From contig NC_026499.1 of NCBI RefSeq assembly GCF_000328475.2, positions 62,001 to 126,000 of the forward strand: DNA of 64,000 nt, given 5' to 3'. The position numbers and the translations under genes were made by a program. Below, one piece after another: positions 11,559-22,917 of the stretch. Source of the DNA: Mycosarcoma maydis. Its lineage: Eukaryota > Basidiomycota > Ustilaginomycetes > Ustilaginales. How positions within the stretch are numbered: the stretch's first letter is position 1; each line of letters starts with the position of its first letter. The notes beneath the pieces are model-generated. The model did not search any database and was not told the DNA's origin. It saw only the letters and a program-made list of their open reading frames with translations.

Positions 11559-11853
11559 CGTAGTGTCGACTTGGCTCGGATGCTGTCTCCGTCTCGCTTG
11601 GCGGTGCGCTTGATGGGTCGGTTTCAAGTGACTCAGCGATGGCAGGTGCACGCACTGCGTCTCGTTCCAGAACCGTGGTGCTTGGCTGTAATCGAATTCG
11701 CTTTTGGAGAAATGACGCTTGATGAGCTCGAGAATTGATCAGAATGCCGATGCTGGTGAGGTTGGCCCTGTAGTTGGGACGCTTTGGTTCAACGCACTAA
11801 GCAAGCGGTAGGCGAGTTACAGGCTGAGCAATGCACGGTGGAGGACTTGCTTA

Positions 11854-11890
11854 CCAAGTCGAGCCAAGTCGAGCCAAGTCGAGCCAAGAC
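11854..11890. repeat. 10-bp tandem repeat (GAGCCAAGTC)
   Basis: About 3.5 near-perfect copies of GAGCCAAGTC in non-coding DNA. Confidence 0.85.
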
Positions 11891-12047
11891 GATGCAAGCT
11901 TTATAGTTGCTGCGTCGGTTGGATCGCAATGGGGCTGCAATTCGACAGACCAGCAGGCTTGGTCGTATCAGAGGGCCGGGAAGCGAGCGGGAACGAAGCT
12001 TATCCTCCTTGATTTCTTGACAGGAGCAGACAACAAACGGGTTTCAC

Positions 12048-12086
12048 CGCTCCACGCTCCACGCTCCACGCTCCACGCTCCACGCT
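12048..12086. repeat. 7-bp tandem repeat (CTCCACG)
   Basis: About five copies of CTCCACG. The period is the same as the widespread ATTCACG arrays but the unit differs. Confidence 0.85.
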
Positions 12087-12466
12087 CGTCGCTTGTTGCT
12101 CGCTGCATACTTCTGCAGGGTGCTATGTGACCCTCTTTCTGCGTCCACTTGAGTTGATCTACAAATTTTGCCGGCGCTCTACGCCCACACGGCCAGCGTT
12201 TTGCGTTGCACACGATCCACTTTATTGGCCACCAAAGCGTCTAGATCCCGCTCGACATCCTTGGTAAATATATTTTAAACTTGGATCGTAACGCTCTCGT
12301 GGCTGCATACAGCTACGGCTGCACAGAAATTCCCGACATTTTCCCACAATTCTCAAGTAACGTTAATTAATTCATTCGTGATTCACGATTTACCCACGAC
12401 GCGTCCCGGCAGAAACTGCACTGCGTTCCCGTGTCAAACACTCACAACTCAACAATTTGGCGCTCG

Positions 12467-12508
12467 ATTCGTGATTCGTGATTCGTGATTCGTGATTCGT
12501 GATTCGTG
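12467..12508. repeat. Heptamer array, ATTCGTG x6
   Basis: Six perfect head-to-tail copies of ATTCGTG, one of the two common versions of the window-wide 7-bp unit. Confidence 0.95.
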
Positions 12509-12715
12509 CCTCGTAAATTGTCGACGCTGCGGATCGGAATCGTGAATCACGTCGGCTCAATACTGAATCCAACTCGACGCTTGAACGCACGCTCAACTTG
12601 CCATGGCGCGCACAGTATGACAGCTCGCACGTCGGCACTCATTCGTCGTGCACGCCGCAATCACGAATCACGACGAGCAATCGATCAACCGACTTGTTAA
12701 ACAAGCGAACCTCGT

Positions 12716-13144
12716 CTAGACAAGCACACAGCTGGACAAAGCATGGACGAGCTTCCTAACCACCAGCTCTTGCAAGCCAAGCTTGGTGCGGATCGTGTGG
12801 AACAGCCGTTTCTCGAGCGCGATCAGCGTGTTCCAATGCTCGCCGTGTTGCACAAACACGTCGGCCATCCAACGCCCAAGCATGTCAGGAACCATACTCT
12901 CACTCGTGCTTGCACGGATCACGTGAGCGCCAGCCAGCCTCGCATACACGGTGAGAGCCGCAAGTTGAGAATCGCCTTTCCGCCGCATTCGCATCTTGGA
13001 CTCGGGCTTCTGACGATTTTTGCGCATCTCGTTGGTCTCGCCTGACCCCATCGCTGCTGATATCGACACCGACGACACCTCGCTTTCCACCGTTGAACTC
13101 TCGGCAATCTTGCATCGTATCGAGCTCGAGAAACTCAGAAGCAT
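12716..13144 (-). CDS. Doubtful ORF, possible terminal exon or gene remnant
   Basis: A 142-residue frame from an ATG at 13144, high third-position GC, no recognisable domain. The C-terminal half reads like an ordinary helical protein (MLGRWMADVFVQHGEHWNTL, then an acidic-basic-hydrophobic tail). Upstream on the same strand, open segments in other frames (13212-13403, 13714-13923) have similar composition. The whole could be an intron-rich gene or a decayed one. I could not join them with convincing splice sites, so this stays low confidence. Confidence 0.25.
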   Translation of the reverse strand: MLLSFSSSIRCKIAESSTVESEVSSVSISAAMGSGETNEMRKNRQKPESKMRMRRKGDSQLAALTVYARLAGAHVIRASTSESMVPDMLGRWMADVFVQHGEHWNTLIALEKRLFHTIRTKLGLQELVVRKLVHALSSCVLV

Positions 13145-16100
13145 GCTCCATGTAGCCAAGCGGCAGCTCGGTCGAGAGTTGGCGTCGCCAGCGCTTGCAT
13201 GTCGACTGCAGTCAAGTGACTACCTCGTTTAGCATCGTTCGTTGCAGCTTGGTGCGGTGATGGTGAACTGCAACTGTCGCCTTGTTTACCACCTCCGCTC
13301 CTGCCGGAATCTCGTCTGCCAGCCCGATATCGACGGTTTGTGGATCCAACAAACGCGCGCTCCAACACGTGGTGGCGCAGCAAATAAGTTGATCGGCATG
13401 CAAAGATCCTGCGGAAAGCCCGAGACCGTTGGCGAGGCTTTCACCTCGTCGTCGCCATGGATTGCGGCTATGATGCAGGGATTCTGTCTAGAATCAGGCA
13501 TCGAGTGCGAGTCCCCGAAGCTGCGTCAGAGCAAGCGCAGCATCCACATCCGGTGGCTAATCGAAGAATGCTACGTGCTGTACTGCAGATCGTCAAAGCC
13601 ATCAGTGATCGAACGTGGTATGAGTCTGATGTCGCACAAAGCATCTGCAGGGATATTACACTGTGTTCGAGGCTGCTTGATCCGGCGAATTCCAGCTAGA
13701 GGTAAGTCAAGATTCATGTCGAGCCTGTCGATCGTAGGGTGGCGCAGCGTGATGGAGCGAAGAAAGTGCAGCATAGTGGGGAGCATCGGCCGCATGCGCG
13801 TGCGATGGAGCTTGCTGCCTGGCACTCCAAGTCTGCAGCTCGCCTCATGAAAGTGGCTCGGGCAGTGATTGCCGCAGCATATGCATCGGCTGTTGACCCC
13901 CCGACACTGGCCGTTACAAGCATGTTCGAGACGTGACGCGAGAGTCAAGAGCACCGCTCGTGGCCGTCAGACGCGCCCAACATGCAGGTCCTTCTCCTGA
14001 CGCTCTCTCTGTACGCTACTGAGCCACTTGAAGCGCGCCAAGTCGCCAAGCGAGTAAGACACATTTGGCGCAACCACGACGGTAGATCTCACCGGCTCAA
14101 GTAGCAGTACGAGGCCGTCCAACCATGAGCGCATACGCTCCTTCAGCAGATAGCAGGAAGGGAGACATAACTTTCGATATCGGCAGATTCTACGATTCCA
14201 CAGTTCCACGGCTCCACGATTCTCCCCAAGGCTCCGACTGATCACCCACGTGACATGTGTCACTCGCCGATGATGTTGACATGTACAATGTCTTGCATGA
14301 CAATCTCGCTCAACTCTGGCGGTCCTTGAAAACATGCTTTACAGCTGACCGCACCAAGAATCCCGACAAAAGAACAAATACGGGTCGTCGTTCATGAATA
14401 CGAAGAACAACACTTTCTCCTCACACGTGCATCGGTACTCCGCAAGCGGGGGTTCAGATACTGGGAAGCTCACGAGCCAGTCACACCAGGAGACGAGACC
14501 AAGCTAGCGCGCACGCCAACGTTTATACAGTGGTGAGTGGACAAGGAAGCGCACGTGCTACGCCGAGTTATCCGCGCGCCATTGCGAATCAATAATTGCC
14601 TCCGTGCTGTCTCTCTTCTACTCGTCACTCACCACTGGTGACTCACACTGACGACTGTTGACGGAGCAGAGCTGAAAACTGGCTGCTTGGACCGATCTGC
14701 TAATTCAGCTCGGTCCCGACATGTGCCCAAGGTGTAGACGTGCATCATCGTCATCCACGCCGGAATCTTGCTTCTTCTCCATCTCCACGCCTTTCTTTTC
14801 CGAAACACATGCAAGCGTCAGCTGCCTCGGCTTTTGCTCGTGTTGGCCAACGTACCTTGCTGTGATCACGTTGCGCCTGAACTGGACCGATGCTTGCTGA
14901 AGGGCAAGTTGGTCAACAAACGCGCTTCTGCAAACGCATTCTGCGCTTTAGTTCTCGACTGATGCACAAGCAAACAGCGTGTGTGCGCTAAACGACTGTC
15001 GAATACATCATGACGACCCGTGACTGTGCTGTACAGTACGGTACGTTCAGACTAATCGGTCGTCCTAAGACTCGGTTGCTAGCGGTAGCAAGCAGTTTCC
15101 AAGCGGTCGCTGTGACACTAGAATCCAGCAGGCCGCTCGTTGATCACGGTCTTGGCAACCACGTTTGTCCTTGCACCAACAAAGTGACGAGTGACGCCGC
15201 GATGCAGTCGTGAGTTCAAAGTCGTGAGTCCCAAATCACGAATCGTGAATTAACATTAAGTTACCTATTTTTGCTTGGCTTTGGTCTTTTCCTGGAAACA
15301 AATTCACGATTTGCAGTTTTCGACACCTCGCTTACGCAACGTCGAACAAGTTCACTTCGTTGATCGTGTATTACGTATTAAATGCACGAGGCTTTCGTGT
15401 GGTATCGTGAGTTGGCCCGTTCAGCAGGTTTATGGTCAAGTGGGCAACATGGACTCGTGGCTTGTGTAGCTGGCTGCTCAGGCACTGTGCTTCGGACAAC
15501 GGTCGCATACCAGCACTTGAATTGTCGCACCACACATTCTGTGATTGGTGAGGGCTCCTTCAAGGTCCGATTCAAGTCAGCGATCAGTGGTGAATGAATC
15601 CCGAATACCCTACCGTGCGCAAGAGTCGGTTGCGAGCACTGTCGACAATCTGGAGCCACAGGAAGCATGTACATACAAGTACGACTCGCGCGTTGCTGCT
15701 TGCCCGCGTACGATGCTCTGCAGCTGACTACGCTTGTACCTGAGCTGGGCTTGCGCTGTTGCAAGCTAAACCGCTCGACTGTGTGGCTTGTGGCCACTCG
15801 TCTGCGCAGCGCACCCACATGCAGCTGTTCAGCTTGCATACGCGTGATCGTCGCTCACATTCGTGAGGCTCGATTGGCCTGTTGGCTCGATTTCGTCACT
15901 CGTCTATATCGCCTATATCGGACGCCAACGCATTTAGCGTGAGCTTGACAGTCACGCCGGTCATATTGAACAAGCGACCACGCAACACTCGTGTCTCGTC
16001 GCCGGAGCTCGGTCCACGCATATCCGCTCTCGCACGTCTGCTTCTGTTTGCGTCCTGCTTGGCCAGCTCAGCGCAATCAAGCTGGCATCAAGACTGCGTA

Positions 16101-16662
16101 AGCGTCGACAGTGTAAAATCCAGAGACTCGTGAGTCGCGTCCAACACGAACGGCGCCAGAGCAGGTCAGTCGCGGCAGCGTTGCTAGATCAAGCGATCCA
16201 GCGACGACAAGTGCTCAAGCTGCGCAGCACACCGAACGTTGTCTTTCCACACGACTCGGGGCGAGCAACCGACTTGCAAACCAACCCGGTCTACGCGAAG
16301 CTCTCTGACGCAAATGCAAGCCAGTTCGAGTCACGCCACGCCGAAGAGCGAGACCAGTACCGTCTAAGCGAGCACTCACTAGACCGTACATGCAAACCCG
16401 TGTTTGAGCAAGACTAGCCTCGAATGCCTTGGTGCAGTGCCGCATTGCCCACTTGAACCGCCAGCGCGTGCGCGCACGCAGCCAGCCGCACGGCTGACCG
16501 CTGCTCGCTCCATCATAACCAACCAGCTCAAACACGTATCGCTGCCGTGCTGGCCATGCCGCTCTGCTTTCTCAAAGCGGACACACTCAAGCGTGCTCGC
16601 ACCGCCTCGGTGCGTTCTGCTCAAACCCGACATGCTATCGCTTCTAGTCTCGCGTAAATGCG

Positions 16663-16697
<35 letters not shown>

Positions 16698-16736
16698 CCA
16701 CTTGCTGCAGTCTCCCATTACCAACGAGCCCGTTCT
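13145..16736. other. 3.6 kb with no supported gene
   Basis: Only short overlapping frames on both strands, none with a domain, signal peptide or consistent codon pattern. A few heptamer units occur near 15235-15310. A CA microsatellite lies at its right end, just beyond the 3' end of the phosphomannose isomerase gene. Confidence 0.45.
16663..16689. repeat. CA dinucleotide microsatellite
   Basis: About 13 CA repeats, located roughly 50 bp past the stop codon of the minus-strand MPI gene, so probably in its 3' UTR. Confidence 0.9.
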
Positions 16737-18143
16737 TCAAGCCTCAACAAACGCCCTAGCCAGCCTCACCTCGTCAGCACCTACATTCTGAATCACAATC
16801 TCGACGCCAGCGGCAACGAAAGCCAACTGACCTCTTTCCAGCTTCAATCGGCCTTGCTGGTCGTTGACCTCAATAACGCCGTCCAGCACCAAGACAATCG
16901 ACGGACCATCTACTGGTGCATTTGTCACTTGTTGCGCTTTCTCCAACTTGGTCGTTACGACGCTAAACTCTTCGATAGGAGGATCGTACAGCAGCGCCTC
17001 GACCTCTTTGGGACTCGACTTGACCCAGTGCTTGGCCGAAAGACGTCCTCGATTGGAGCCAGATTGATAGGTGCACATCTCGACCAGCGTTTCCGTGTCG
17101 CGCAGCTTGGGGGTGAGGCCAGCTCTCACAACATTGTCGGACGAAGCCATGCATTCTAGAATCTCACCCTCGAGATAGGCATGCGGTTCGTTGGCTTGCA
17201 AAAACAGAGCCTCGCCTGGTTGCAGCGTCGAGATGTTGAGCAGGAAAGTGCAAAAAATTCCAATGTCCTTGGGGAATTCCGAGGCCAATTTGAGCACCAG
17301 CTTTCGCTCCGCCTCTGGAACGCCTTCGATCGAGCTTTTTGCGAATCGCTCCGACAGCTGAGCTGCCAGCGGCTCGTAGGTGGAGGCAGGAGAGTTCATG
17401 AGGTTGCTAAAGATGGTCTTGAGGATCGCCTTGATCTCGCTTGGGTCCAGGTCGGACGCCGAAGCCTTTTGCAGCTCGTCATCGGACAAGTCGACCAACT
17501 GGGCAAACTCGGGGACCGTCTTGATAAAGTGAACAATCTCTTGCAGAGGTCGGAAGCCGCAAAAGCCACGGAAAGCGGTAAGCGCGACGGCCATCTCGGG
17601 CTTATGGTTGGGGTCCTTGTACACGTCGGGCCTCTGTTCGTGCAGACGCTTTCCCAACGGCTTGTCGGGATGAGCCTGAATGCTGAGCGCCTTGCCGACG
17701 CTGAGTACTTTGAACAAGAACGGCAAACATCCCGGCTTTTCGTCCGAGAACTTGGCCACCACCTTGTCACCGATCAGTTCGGGATGCGCGGCAAGGTATG
17801 ATGATAGCGCCTCATACTGGTGGTCAGCTTGCTGGCCATTTGCAGTGATGATGCGAGAAGGCATCGACGGATGAGTGCCCATCCACAGCTCGGCATAGGG
17901 CTTGGAATCCTCGGCTTTGAAGTTGAGCTCTTTGGTCGCCGCTGCAAACTGCGCGACACGAGACGAGGAAGCGCCCTGGATTCCCCAATCGTACGACTGC
18001 ACGCCAGGGATCAGCTGAAAGAGCTTTTGGGTTGATGACATGTTGGTATCCATGTGCGTGTTGCCGTGGTGATCGTCTGGAAGTTGGCTTTCACCCTTCG
18101 CCTTGAGGTGGGTTGTGATGTTCTGGATACGAGTGCTTGCCAT
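16737..18143 (-). CDS. Mannose-6-phosphate isomerase, type I
   Basis: 468 residues. Interconverts fructose-6-phosphate and mannose-6-phosphate, the entry to GDP-mannose for glycosylation and cell wall mannan. Type I PMI signatures are present: the start of the cupin fold GVQSYDWG, the zinc-ligand motif SIQAHPDK (Gln and His), HKPEMAVAL (Glu), and NEPHAYLEGEILECMASSDN (His and the catalytic region), followed by VRAGLTPKLRD. The family usually begins right at MSSTQKLFQLIPGVQ. Here that Met is residue 35 (position 18041), so the 34-residue extension from 18143, although open, may be untranslated leader or a targeting extension. Intronless. Yeast orthologue PMI40. Confidence 0.95.
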   Translation of the reverse strand: MASTRIQNITTHLKAKGESQLPDDHHGNTHMDTNMSSTQKLFQLIPGVQSYDWGIQGASSSRVAQFAAATKELNFKAEDSKPYAELWMGTHPSMPSRIITANGQQADHQYEALSSYLAAHPELIGDKVVAKFSDEKPGCLPFLFKVLSVGKALSIQAHPDKPLGKRLHEQRPDVYKDPNHKPEMAVALTAFRGFCGFRPLQEIVHFIKTVPEFAQLVDLSDDELQKASASDLDPSEIKAILKTIFSNLMNSPASTYEPLAAQLSERFAKSSIEGVPEAERKLVLKLASEFPKDIGIFCTFLLNISTLQPGEALFLQANEPHAYLEGEILECMASSDNVVRAGLTPKLRDTETLVEMCTYQSGSNRGRLSAKHWVKSSPKEVEALLYDPPIEEFSVVTTKLEKAQQVTNAPVDGPSIVLVLDGVIEVNDQQGRLKLERGQLAFVAAGVEIVIQNVGADEVRLARAFVEA

Positions 18144-19191
18144 ACGTCTTTGGCCAAATACTCGCGAACAGTCTGGTTTCGGTGGGGATGGTGACGGTCG
18201 AAGAAACAGTCTGTGAGTGCTTGCATCCGACGACGAAGCTCAGCACTCTCTATCCATGGCCAAGATGTCAATACTCACTCACACTCACAGATTGTGCAGT
18301 TGAGCGTCAAGCGAGCAGTCACGAGTTAGGTTTAAAAGCAATCATCCCATCACGAATCCACTCGTGACTAAATGTGACTGGCTCATGCACCATGCGTGAT
18401 TCACGATTCATGATTCGTGATTCACGACTAAAAATCCATTTAACCCGACAAAATCCAAAATCGTGAATCGTGAATCGTGAATCGTGAATCGTGAATCGTG
18501 AATCGTGAATCGTGAATCGTGAATCGTGAATCCACAATTGTGAATAAGGTGGTCGCTCACCAATCACAGAATCGTGCATCCGTGAATCCGTGAATTGTGA
18601 ATCGCGATTTGCATTTTTTGGCCATTCACAATTCGTGTGAATAATCGTGAATGTGATGATTCGTGATGGTGATTCATGTTTCCGAATTGCCCAGCGCTAT
18701 TCGTGATGGTGTTCTTTCGTCGGGCCGTACTGCCGAGCACCGACTCAGACTGGTGAACGCTCCTCGCAACTCACTCTCACGTCTGTGTTTGGCTAAAACA
18801 ATCAAGAATCACTAACTAATCGCATCGGCCTATTTTAGGCACCGCACTCCCGACCTCCGAGATGCATATTTCTTCCTCACTAAAGTTGGCCAACAGAGCA
18901 TATCCACTGTAGAGCATTCACAAGCATTCGTGATTGTTGGACCCACGTGCACATTTGTCAAGCACATTCGCTGGGGTCCATTCCAACTCAACATTACTCT
19001 GTGACTCCCTAGACCAGATGTGAAATCAATACTCTCAGCCGCGCAACAATTAGATTAGCCGTGATCCATCCCGTGTTGTCCAGAAAGGCACACACGTTCA
19101 CCGTAGAATTGTAGCGGACGACGTTGCTCGACGTTGATCCTGTTGTGATCGAGTGGCCTTGCTATTCGCTGTCGACGATCGCGCCTGGCGG
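18144..19191. other. Intergenic DNA rich in 7-bp units
   Basis: Promoter side of MPI (18144 onward) and 3' flank of the next minus-strand gene. No gene supported. It is dominated by degenerate and perfect GTGAATC/GATTCAC units between about 18390 and 18690, with the perfect array at 18460-18531. Confidence 0.55.
18460..18531. repeat. Heptamer array, CGTGAAT x10
   Basis: About ten perfect tandem copies of ATCGTGA (equivalent to CGTGAAT, complement ATTCACG). Confidence 0.97.
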
Positions 19192-21405
19192 CTAGCGCCG
19201 ACGATTCGTGATTGTCTGTGTTCGACCTTGCACGACGTCGCCAGAAGTACCATGTCGCAGGTCTGGCCGCGTAGAGCTGATAGAACGTGGACGCAGCTCG
19301 CTGATGTACATCCTTCGCACCTCGATACATCGTTCTCCCTCTTCGTTCTCAAGCAGCTGTACCTCCTCGGTATCCTCGACGACTTTCTCAACAGCGTGAC
19401 CGCGATGCTGCGTACGACGCAGAAATGTGTCGTCTTGAGCGGCTCGATATCGCTGGTACTGCTCCACCCACATGCACCGCACTGCGAGGTACAGCGAAAA
19501 CGTGGCGCTTCCACCCAGCAACGGCGATAGTACCAACAGCACTACCACAACGCATGCCTGAGTCTCGATCACTTTGCGATCCAGTCGATCGAGCTTGATC
19601 AACGTGGGAAACCGCCCATGCAACACATGCCCATCGTGATCCTCACCCTTGTTCTCGTCATCAGCACCATCAGGCGGTAGATAGCAGCTTGGACTCGCAA
19701 CAGCAGTCTTCCAAAGCCAAAGACCGCTCTCGATTAGCACAAAGACAGTTGCGCTAAGAGCAACACAAACATGATCCGAGCTGATCGAGCTTTGGGCAGG
19801 ATGGCGCCCAAACGTTGTAGGGAAAAGGAGCGTGACCGTCTGCCAAGCTCGATGCAGATTGGTGCGGCTGGCGTTGACCTCGAGGAAGCATGCCAGAGAA
19901 ACCCAGAATCGCAGCAGGATGCTCACAATGCCGAGCGCGAGGTAGTACACCTTTGCGTCCTTCCAGAGCGGCAGGCGCGACTTGCTGCGAGACACCATCT
20001 CGAGCAAGATCTGTCCCGTGGAGCGATTCGGTTCGATAGGAGCAGTTGCGACGCGTAACGATGGCAACAAACGGCTTGAACTGCTCGACGTTCGATAGGC
20101 CGGATACAGAGAGATGAGTAAAGGAAAAACGTGCATGACCATCACCTTGGTAAAGCTGTTGGGATGCTGCAGAACCGACGAGAGACCAGCCAAGACGAAC
20201 AGAGGCATGCCAAGCTCTTCTGGGATGCAGCGTTGCATGAGACGAGCCAGCTTATCCATGAACTGGGGTTGGGGAGCCAATGGAAATCTTTGCACAGTGA
20301 GCTCAGTAGAGACGACTCTGACGTTGCGGGGTGGAGACGCCCGTGGATTTGATGGAAGCGAGGTGGCATGCAATGCATTCGGTGTACGCAGAGTCGGCCT
20401 ATACAAGGTGGCAGACACTCGTGACGCTTCATCCGGGCGCTCGTCTTCCGACATCGACCAGATTTGGGGCGGCGACGGACTGGAGTTATCTTGCAGTGGC
20501 ACCATGACGCGGTGTGTGCCACTGCACAGCCTATGCGAACGTGCAGCAATCAAGTCAATCACATCAAGGCGATAGATGACGGCAAGATTGAAGAGGTTAA
20601 AAGCGAAACTGATGGCGACGAGCTGGCCGAGAGCCATAACGGTCCAGACATGAGGAATCCGGAGACGCTCGGCCTCATGACGCAGGAAGAGCGCCCAAGC
20701 ACCCACGGTGATGACGCAGATCTCGCTGCTCCACCACCACGAAGGAGCGTCTTTGATGACCTCCATCCAGGCTTCCTTGAACAGGCTCAGAGAAGCGAGC
20801 CACTGCGAGATCCGCAGGATGCGCAAGTGCAGCGCGGCGACCAAAAGCGCTGGGCGAGAAAGGTCCCAGGGAGGTGGCGTGGGTGGAAGTGGATAAGATG
20901 CAAGACGGCATCGTTCGAGGTAGGACAAGTAGGAATGCCGCAAAAACGCCAACATATAGTACCACGTAGAGGCAAGGCTGAACACAGCAAGCAAGCCAAA
21001 GATGCGCTTGGCACACTGAGCTTCGTTCTGAAAAGCCCACGTAGCAAGGCGAATGAGGGCATCAGCGACAGGTGTGTCAGATTTGGGTTTCTGCGACCTG
21101 GCTCTACCTTGAAGGAAAGGCTCCGTTTTGAGAACGTCCTCGTCGGCTGTGACGGGAAGCTTGACCAAGTTGACTCCACCGGACTCGCGTGGGATGAGAT
21201 TGAGCTGGCGATGCCTCCTTGTTGCGATGCTGATGACGCGGAAAGCGAGGTACATGTTGATACAGAGATAAGCAACGAGGATGACAAAGTTGGGTTCGAG
21301 GAGCGAGTTGAGCAGCAAGAAGACGCCATGGTTGTGTAGTGACACGGCGTGATAGGGCGCCGCCGACGAGCCAGCAGCGTCTTGCAGCGAGTTTGCCAGT
21401 CCCAT
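19192..21405 (-). CDS. Multi-pass membrane protein of unknown function
   Basis: 737 residues from the ATG at 21405 (MGLANSLQD). The frame continues upstream, but the extension is translated repeat DNA (it contains the heptamer-encoded RDSRFVIH), so I reject it. I see seven to nine hydrophobic segments, among them FVILVAYLCINMYLAF, IFGLLAVFSLASTWYYMLAF, WSSEICVITVGAWALF, VMALGQLVAISFAFNLFNL, LGIVSILLRFWVSLACF, VALSATVFVLIESGLWLW and ACVVVVLLVLSPLLGG. Two long polar loops follow the third and the sixth or seventh segments. The C-terminus is acidic, then Arg-rich. No family is recognised, and no enzyme motif is visible. It may be smut-specific. Confidence 0.75.
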   Translation of the reverse strand: MGLANSLQDAAGSSAAPYHAVSLHNHGVFLLLNSLLEPNFVILVAYLCINMYLAFRVISIATRRHRQLNLIPRESGGVNLVKLPVTADEDVLKTEPFLQGRARSQKPKSDTPVADALIRLATWAFQNEAQCAKRIFGLLAVFSLASTWYYMLAFLRHSYLSYLERCRLASYPLPPTPPPWDLSRPALLVAALHLRILRISQWLASLSLFKEAWMEVIKDAPSWWWSSEICVITVGAWALFLRHEAERLRIPHVWTVMALGQLVAISFAFNLFNLAVIYRLDVIDLIAARSHRLCSGTHRVMVPLQDNSSPSPPQIWSMSEDERPDEASRVSATLYRPTLRTPNALHATSLPSNPRASPPRNVRVVSTELTVQRFPLAPQPQFMDKLARLMQRCIPEELGMPLFVLAGLSSVLQHPNSFTKVMVMHVFPLLISLYPAYRTSSSSSRLLPSLRVATAPIEPNRSTGQILLEMVSRSKSRLPLWKDAKVYYLALGIVSILLRFWVSLACFLEVNASRTNLHRAWQTVTLLFPTTFGRHPAQSSISSDHVCVALSATVFVLIESGLWLWKTAVASPSCYLPPDGADDENKGEDHDGHVLHGRFPTLIKLDRLDRKVIETQACVVVVLLVLSPLLGGSATFSLYLAVRCMWVEQYQRYRAAQDDTFLRRTQHRGHAVEKVVEDTEEVQLLENEEGERCIEVRRMYISELRPRSISSTRPDLRHGTSGDVVQGRTQTITNRRR

Positions 21406-22069
21406 GGTGATGGTGGTTGTGATGCAACACGTAGAGTGCTTGCGATGTAAGGTCAGAGTGAGCTTGAACTGCAAACTCCAGCTGCTGTGTAGCCGTGCGT
21501 TGTACAGCAGCAGGGACAGAGACGTTTGTCGCTGCTCGAGCTCAAACAGCTCAGCTTTTGTGTAGCACCTCCTGCTTCGTGCTTGCTCGGAAGCACAGGA
21601 TTGGGGTCCCACGCACTCGCACCGAACAGGCGCGATGGAGCAGAGGCAAAACAAGGCAACAGGCCTATGAATCACGAATCGTGAATCACGAATCACGAAT
21701 GTCGACGGACAGGCGAACCGGTCGAGGAGAACAAGCGTGAAGCACGAAGGACCCTGAAAGCTGAATGAACTCGGCGCTCAACCGAATTTACTCTGTGACG
21801 CGGAAGCGGAAGAAGTTAATTCCCGATTTTTTGATGGTTTTTTTTGGGTAAGACGGGTGACACGTGTGGAGGGAGGACAAGCTAGAAAACCTCGGATCCC
21901 GGAGCTCTGAGCATTTGATACTTACTCACACTCGTGACTGTGTCAAGGATGTTGCCGTTTCTTGTTTCGCCATACACGATTGACAAACACTCGTGACTCT
22001 TGTTCAGCACAGTGCTACAAGTTACAAGCCGGAAACCAGTCCTCCACATCGCATCTTGATACCTCACAT
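21406..22069. promoter_or_regulatory. Divergent promoter region, membrane protein gene / CGI121
   Basis: About 660 bp between divergent starts. Contains four adjacent GAATC/CACGAAT units near 21668-21700 and a T-rich patch near 21838-21846. No gene supported. Confidence 0.4.
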
Positions 22070-22917
22070 ATGGAGTCAATATCGCTTCCTTGGACGCTTC
22101 CTGAGCCATTGCAGCAGGTGCATTTGGCGCACTTTTCCAATCTCGATCCTGCAACCCAATCGGCCGCCATAATTGATCGCATCATTTCCGCATCTCGGCT
22201 CCCATCAGCATCGCCAGAACAAGCGCAGCAGGCGGATGAAGAACGTGTCAAGCTCGATTTCGCCTTTCTCGATCCGACAAAGCTGTGTAGCAAGCTGCAT
22301 CTGCTCAGCGCAGTCACCCAGGCAGCGGTAGTCTGCGCTAGGAGTTGGGATGATGACCGGCAGGTGTTCAGGGAGGGCGAGGCGAGCATCGGTGGCATGA
22401 AGTCCAAGACACCACATTCAGAAGTCATCTATATGCTTAACCCGGGTAATAACGTGAGTCGTCTCTGCCAAATCTTTGCCACCACACACCTCTGTTTGTT
22501 TTCACTGACTTTTGTCCCGTACATCGCATCGCATGCCACTAGGTCGGAGAATCGCTCAAGCGTTTCGGCCTGTCCCCTACGTCTTCATCGCTGCTTCTAG
22601 TCAAGTTCTCCTCCCCAACCGCAGATAAGCAAGCCATTCTACAAAGCATGATCGATCTCGTCTCGCCATCCAATCTCACCTCTCCACCAACAGCCGAGGC
22701 TCACACACCAATAGACATTGACCATGCCATCCGATATGGAAGCTACCCGACCACACCTTCCACAACAGCACAAGTGACCGACTGGAAACAACTCAACAAG
22801 ATCTATAAGCTTCAAATACCGTCCACTCTCCTCAACAACAAGCAGGACAACCAGTGGTACGAAAAATACCAAGATATCATCTGCACCAGTGTCGCCATGA
22901 AGCTAGTTGCTGCCTAA
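22070..22917 (+). CDS. CGI121: KEOPS/EKC complex subunit Cgi121
   Basis: Two exons, 22070-22453 and 22543-22917, joined by an 89-bp phase-0 intron (donor GTGAGT, acceptor CACTAG), giving 252 residues. The splice rebuilds the family core: [16 protein letters not shown], followed by a beta strand SSLLLVKF. The C-terminus SVAMKLVAA is typical of the CGI121/TPRKB family. Cgi121 binds Bud32 in the KEOPS complex and helps in tRNA t6A37 modification and telomere maintenance (family knowledge). The protein is longer than the usual 180-190 residues because of a Ser/Thr-Pro-rich insertion around residues 165-210. The 280 bp downstream (22918-23196) contains no supported gene. Confidence 0.88.

Larger units (their letters stand above)
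11559..12715. other. Gene-poor region with short tandem repeats
   Basis: No gene supported. It contains three separate small tandem arrays (11854-11890, 12048-12086, 12467-12508) and an AT-rich patch near 12260-12380. Small frames in both directions lack domains. Confidence 0.5.

Noticed and set aside
16130..16417. 95-codon plus-strand frame near 16.2 kb
   Set aside because: No start context, domain or codon support, and competing open frames exist on the opposite strand.
20464..21339. 291-codon plus-strand frame
   Set aside because: Antisense to the multi-pass membrane protein gene, with no domain of its own.
19192..21696. 834-residue version of the membrane protein with upstream start
   Set aside because: The extra 97 N-terminal residues are translated repeat and leader DNA; the ATG at 21405 starts just before the first membrane segment.
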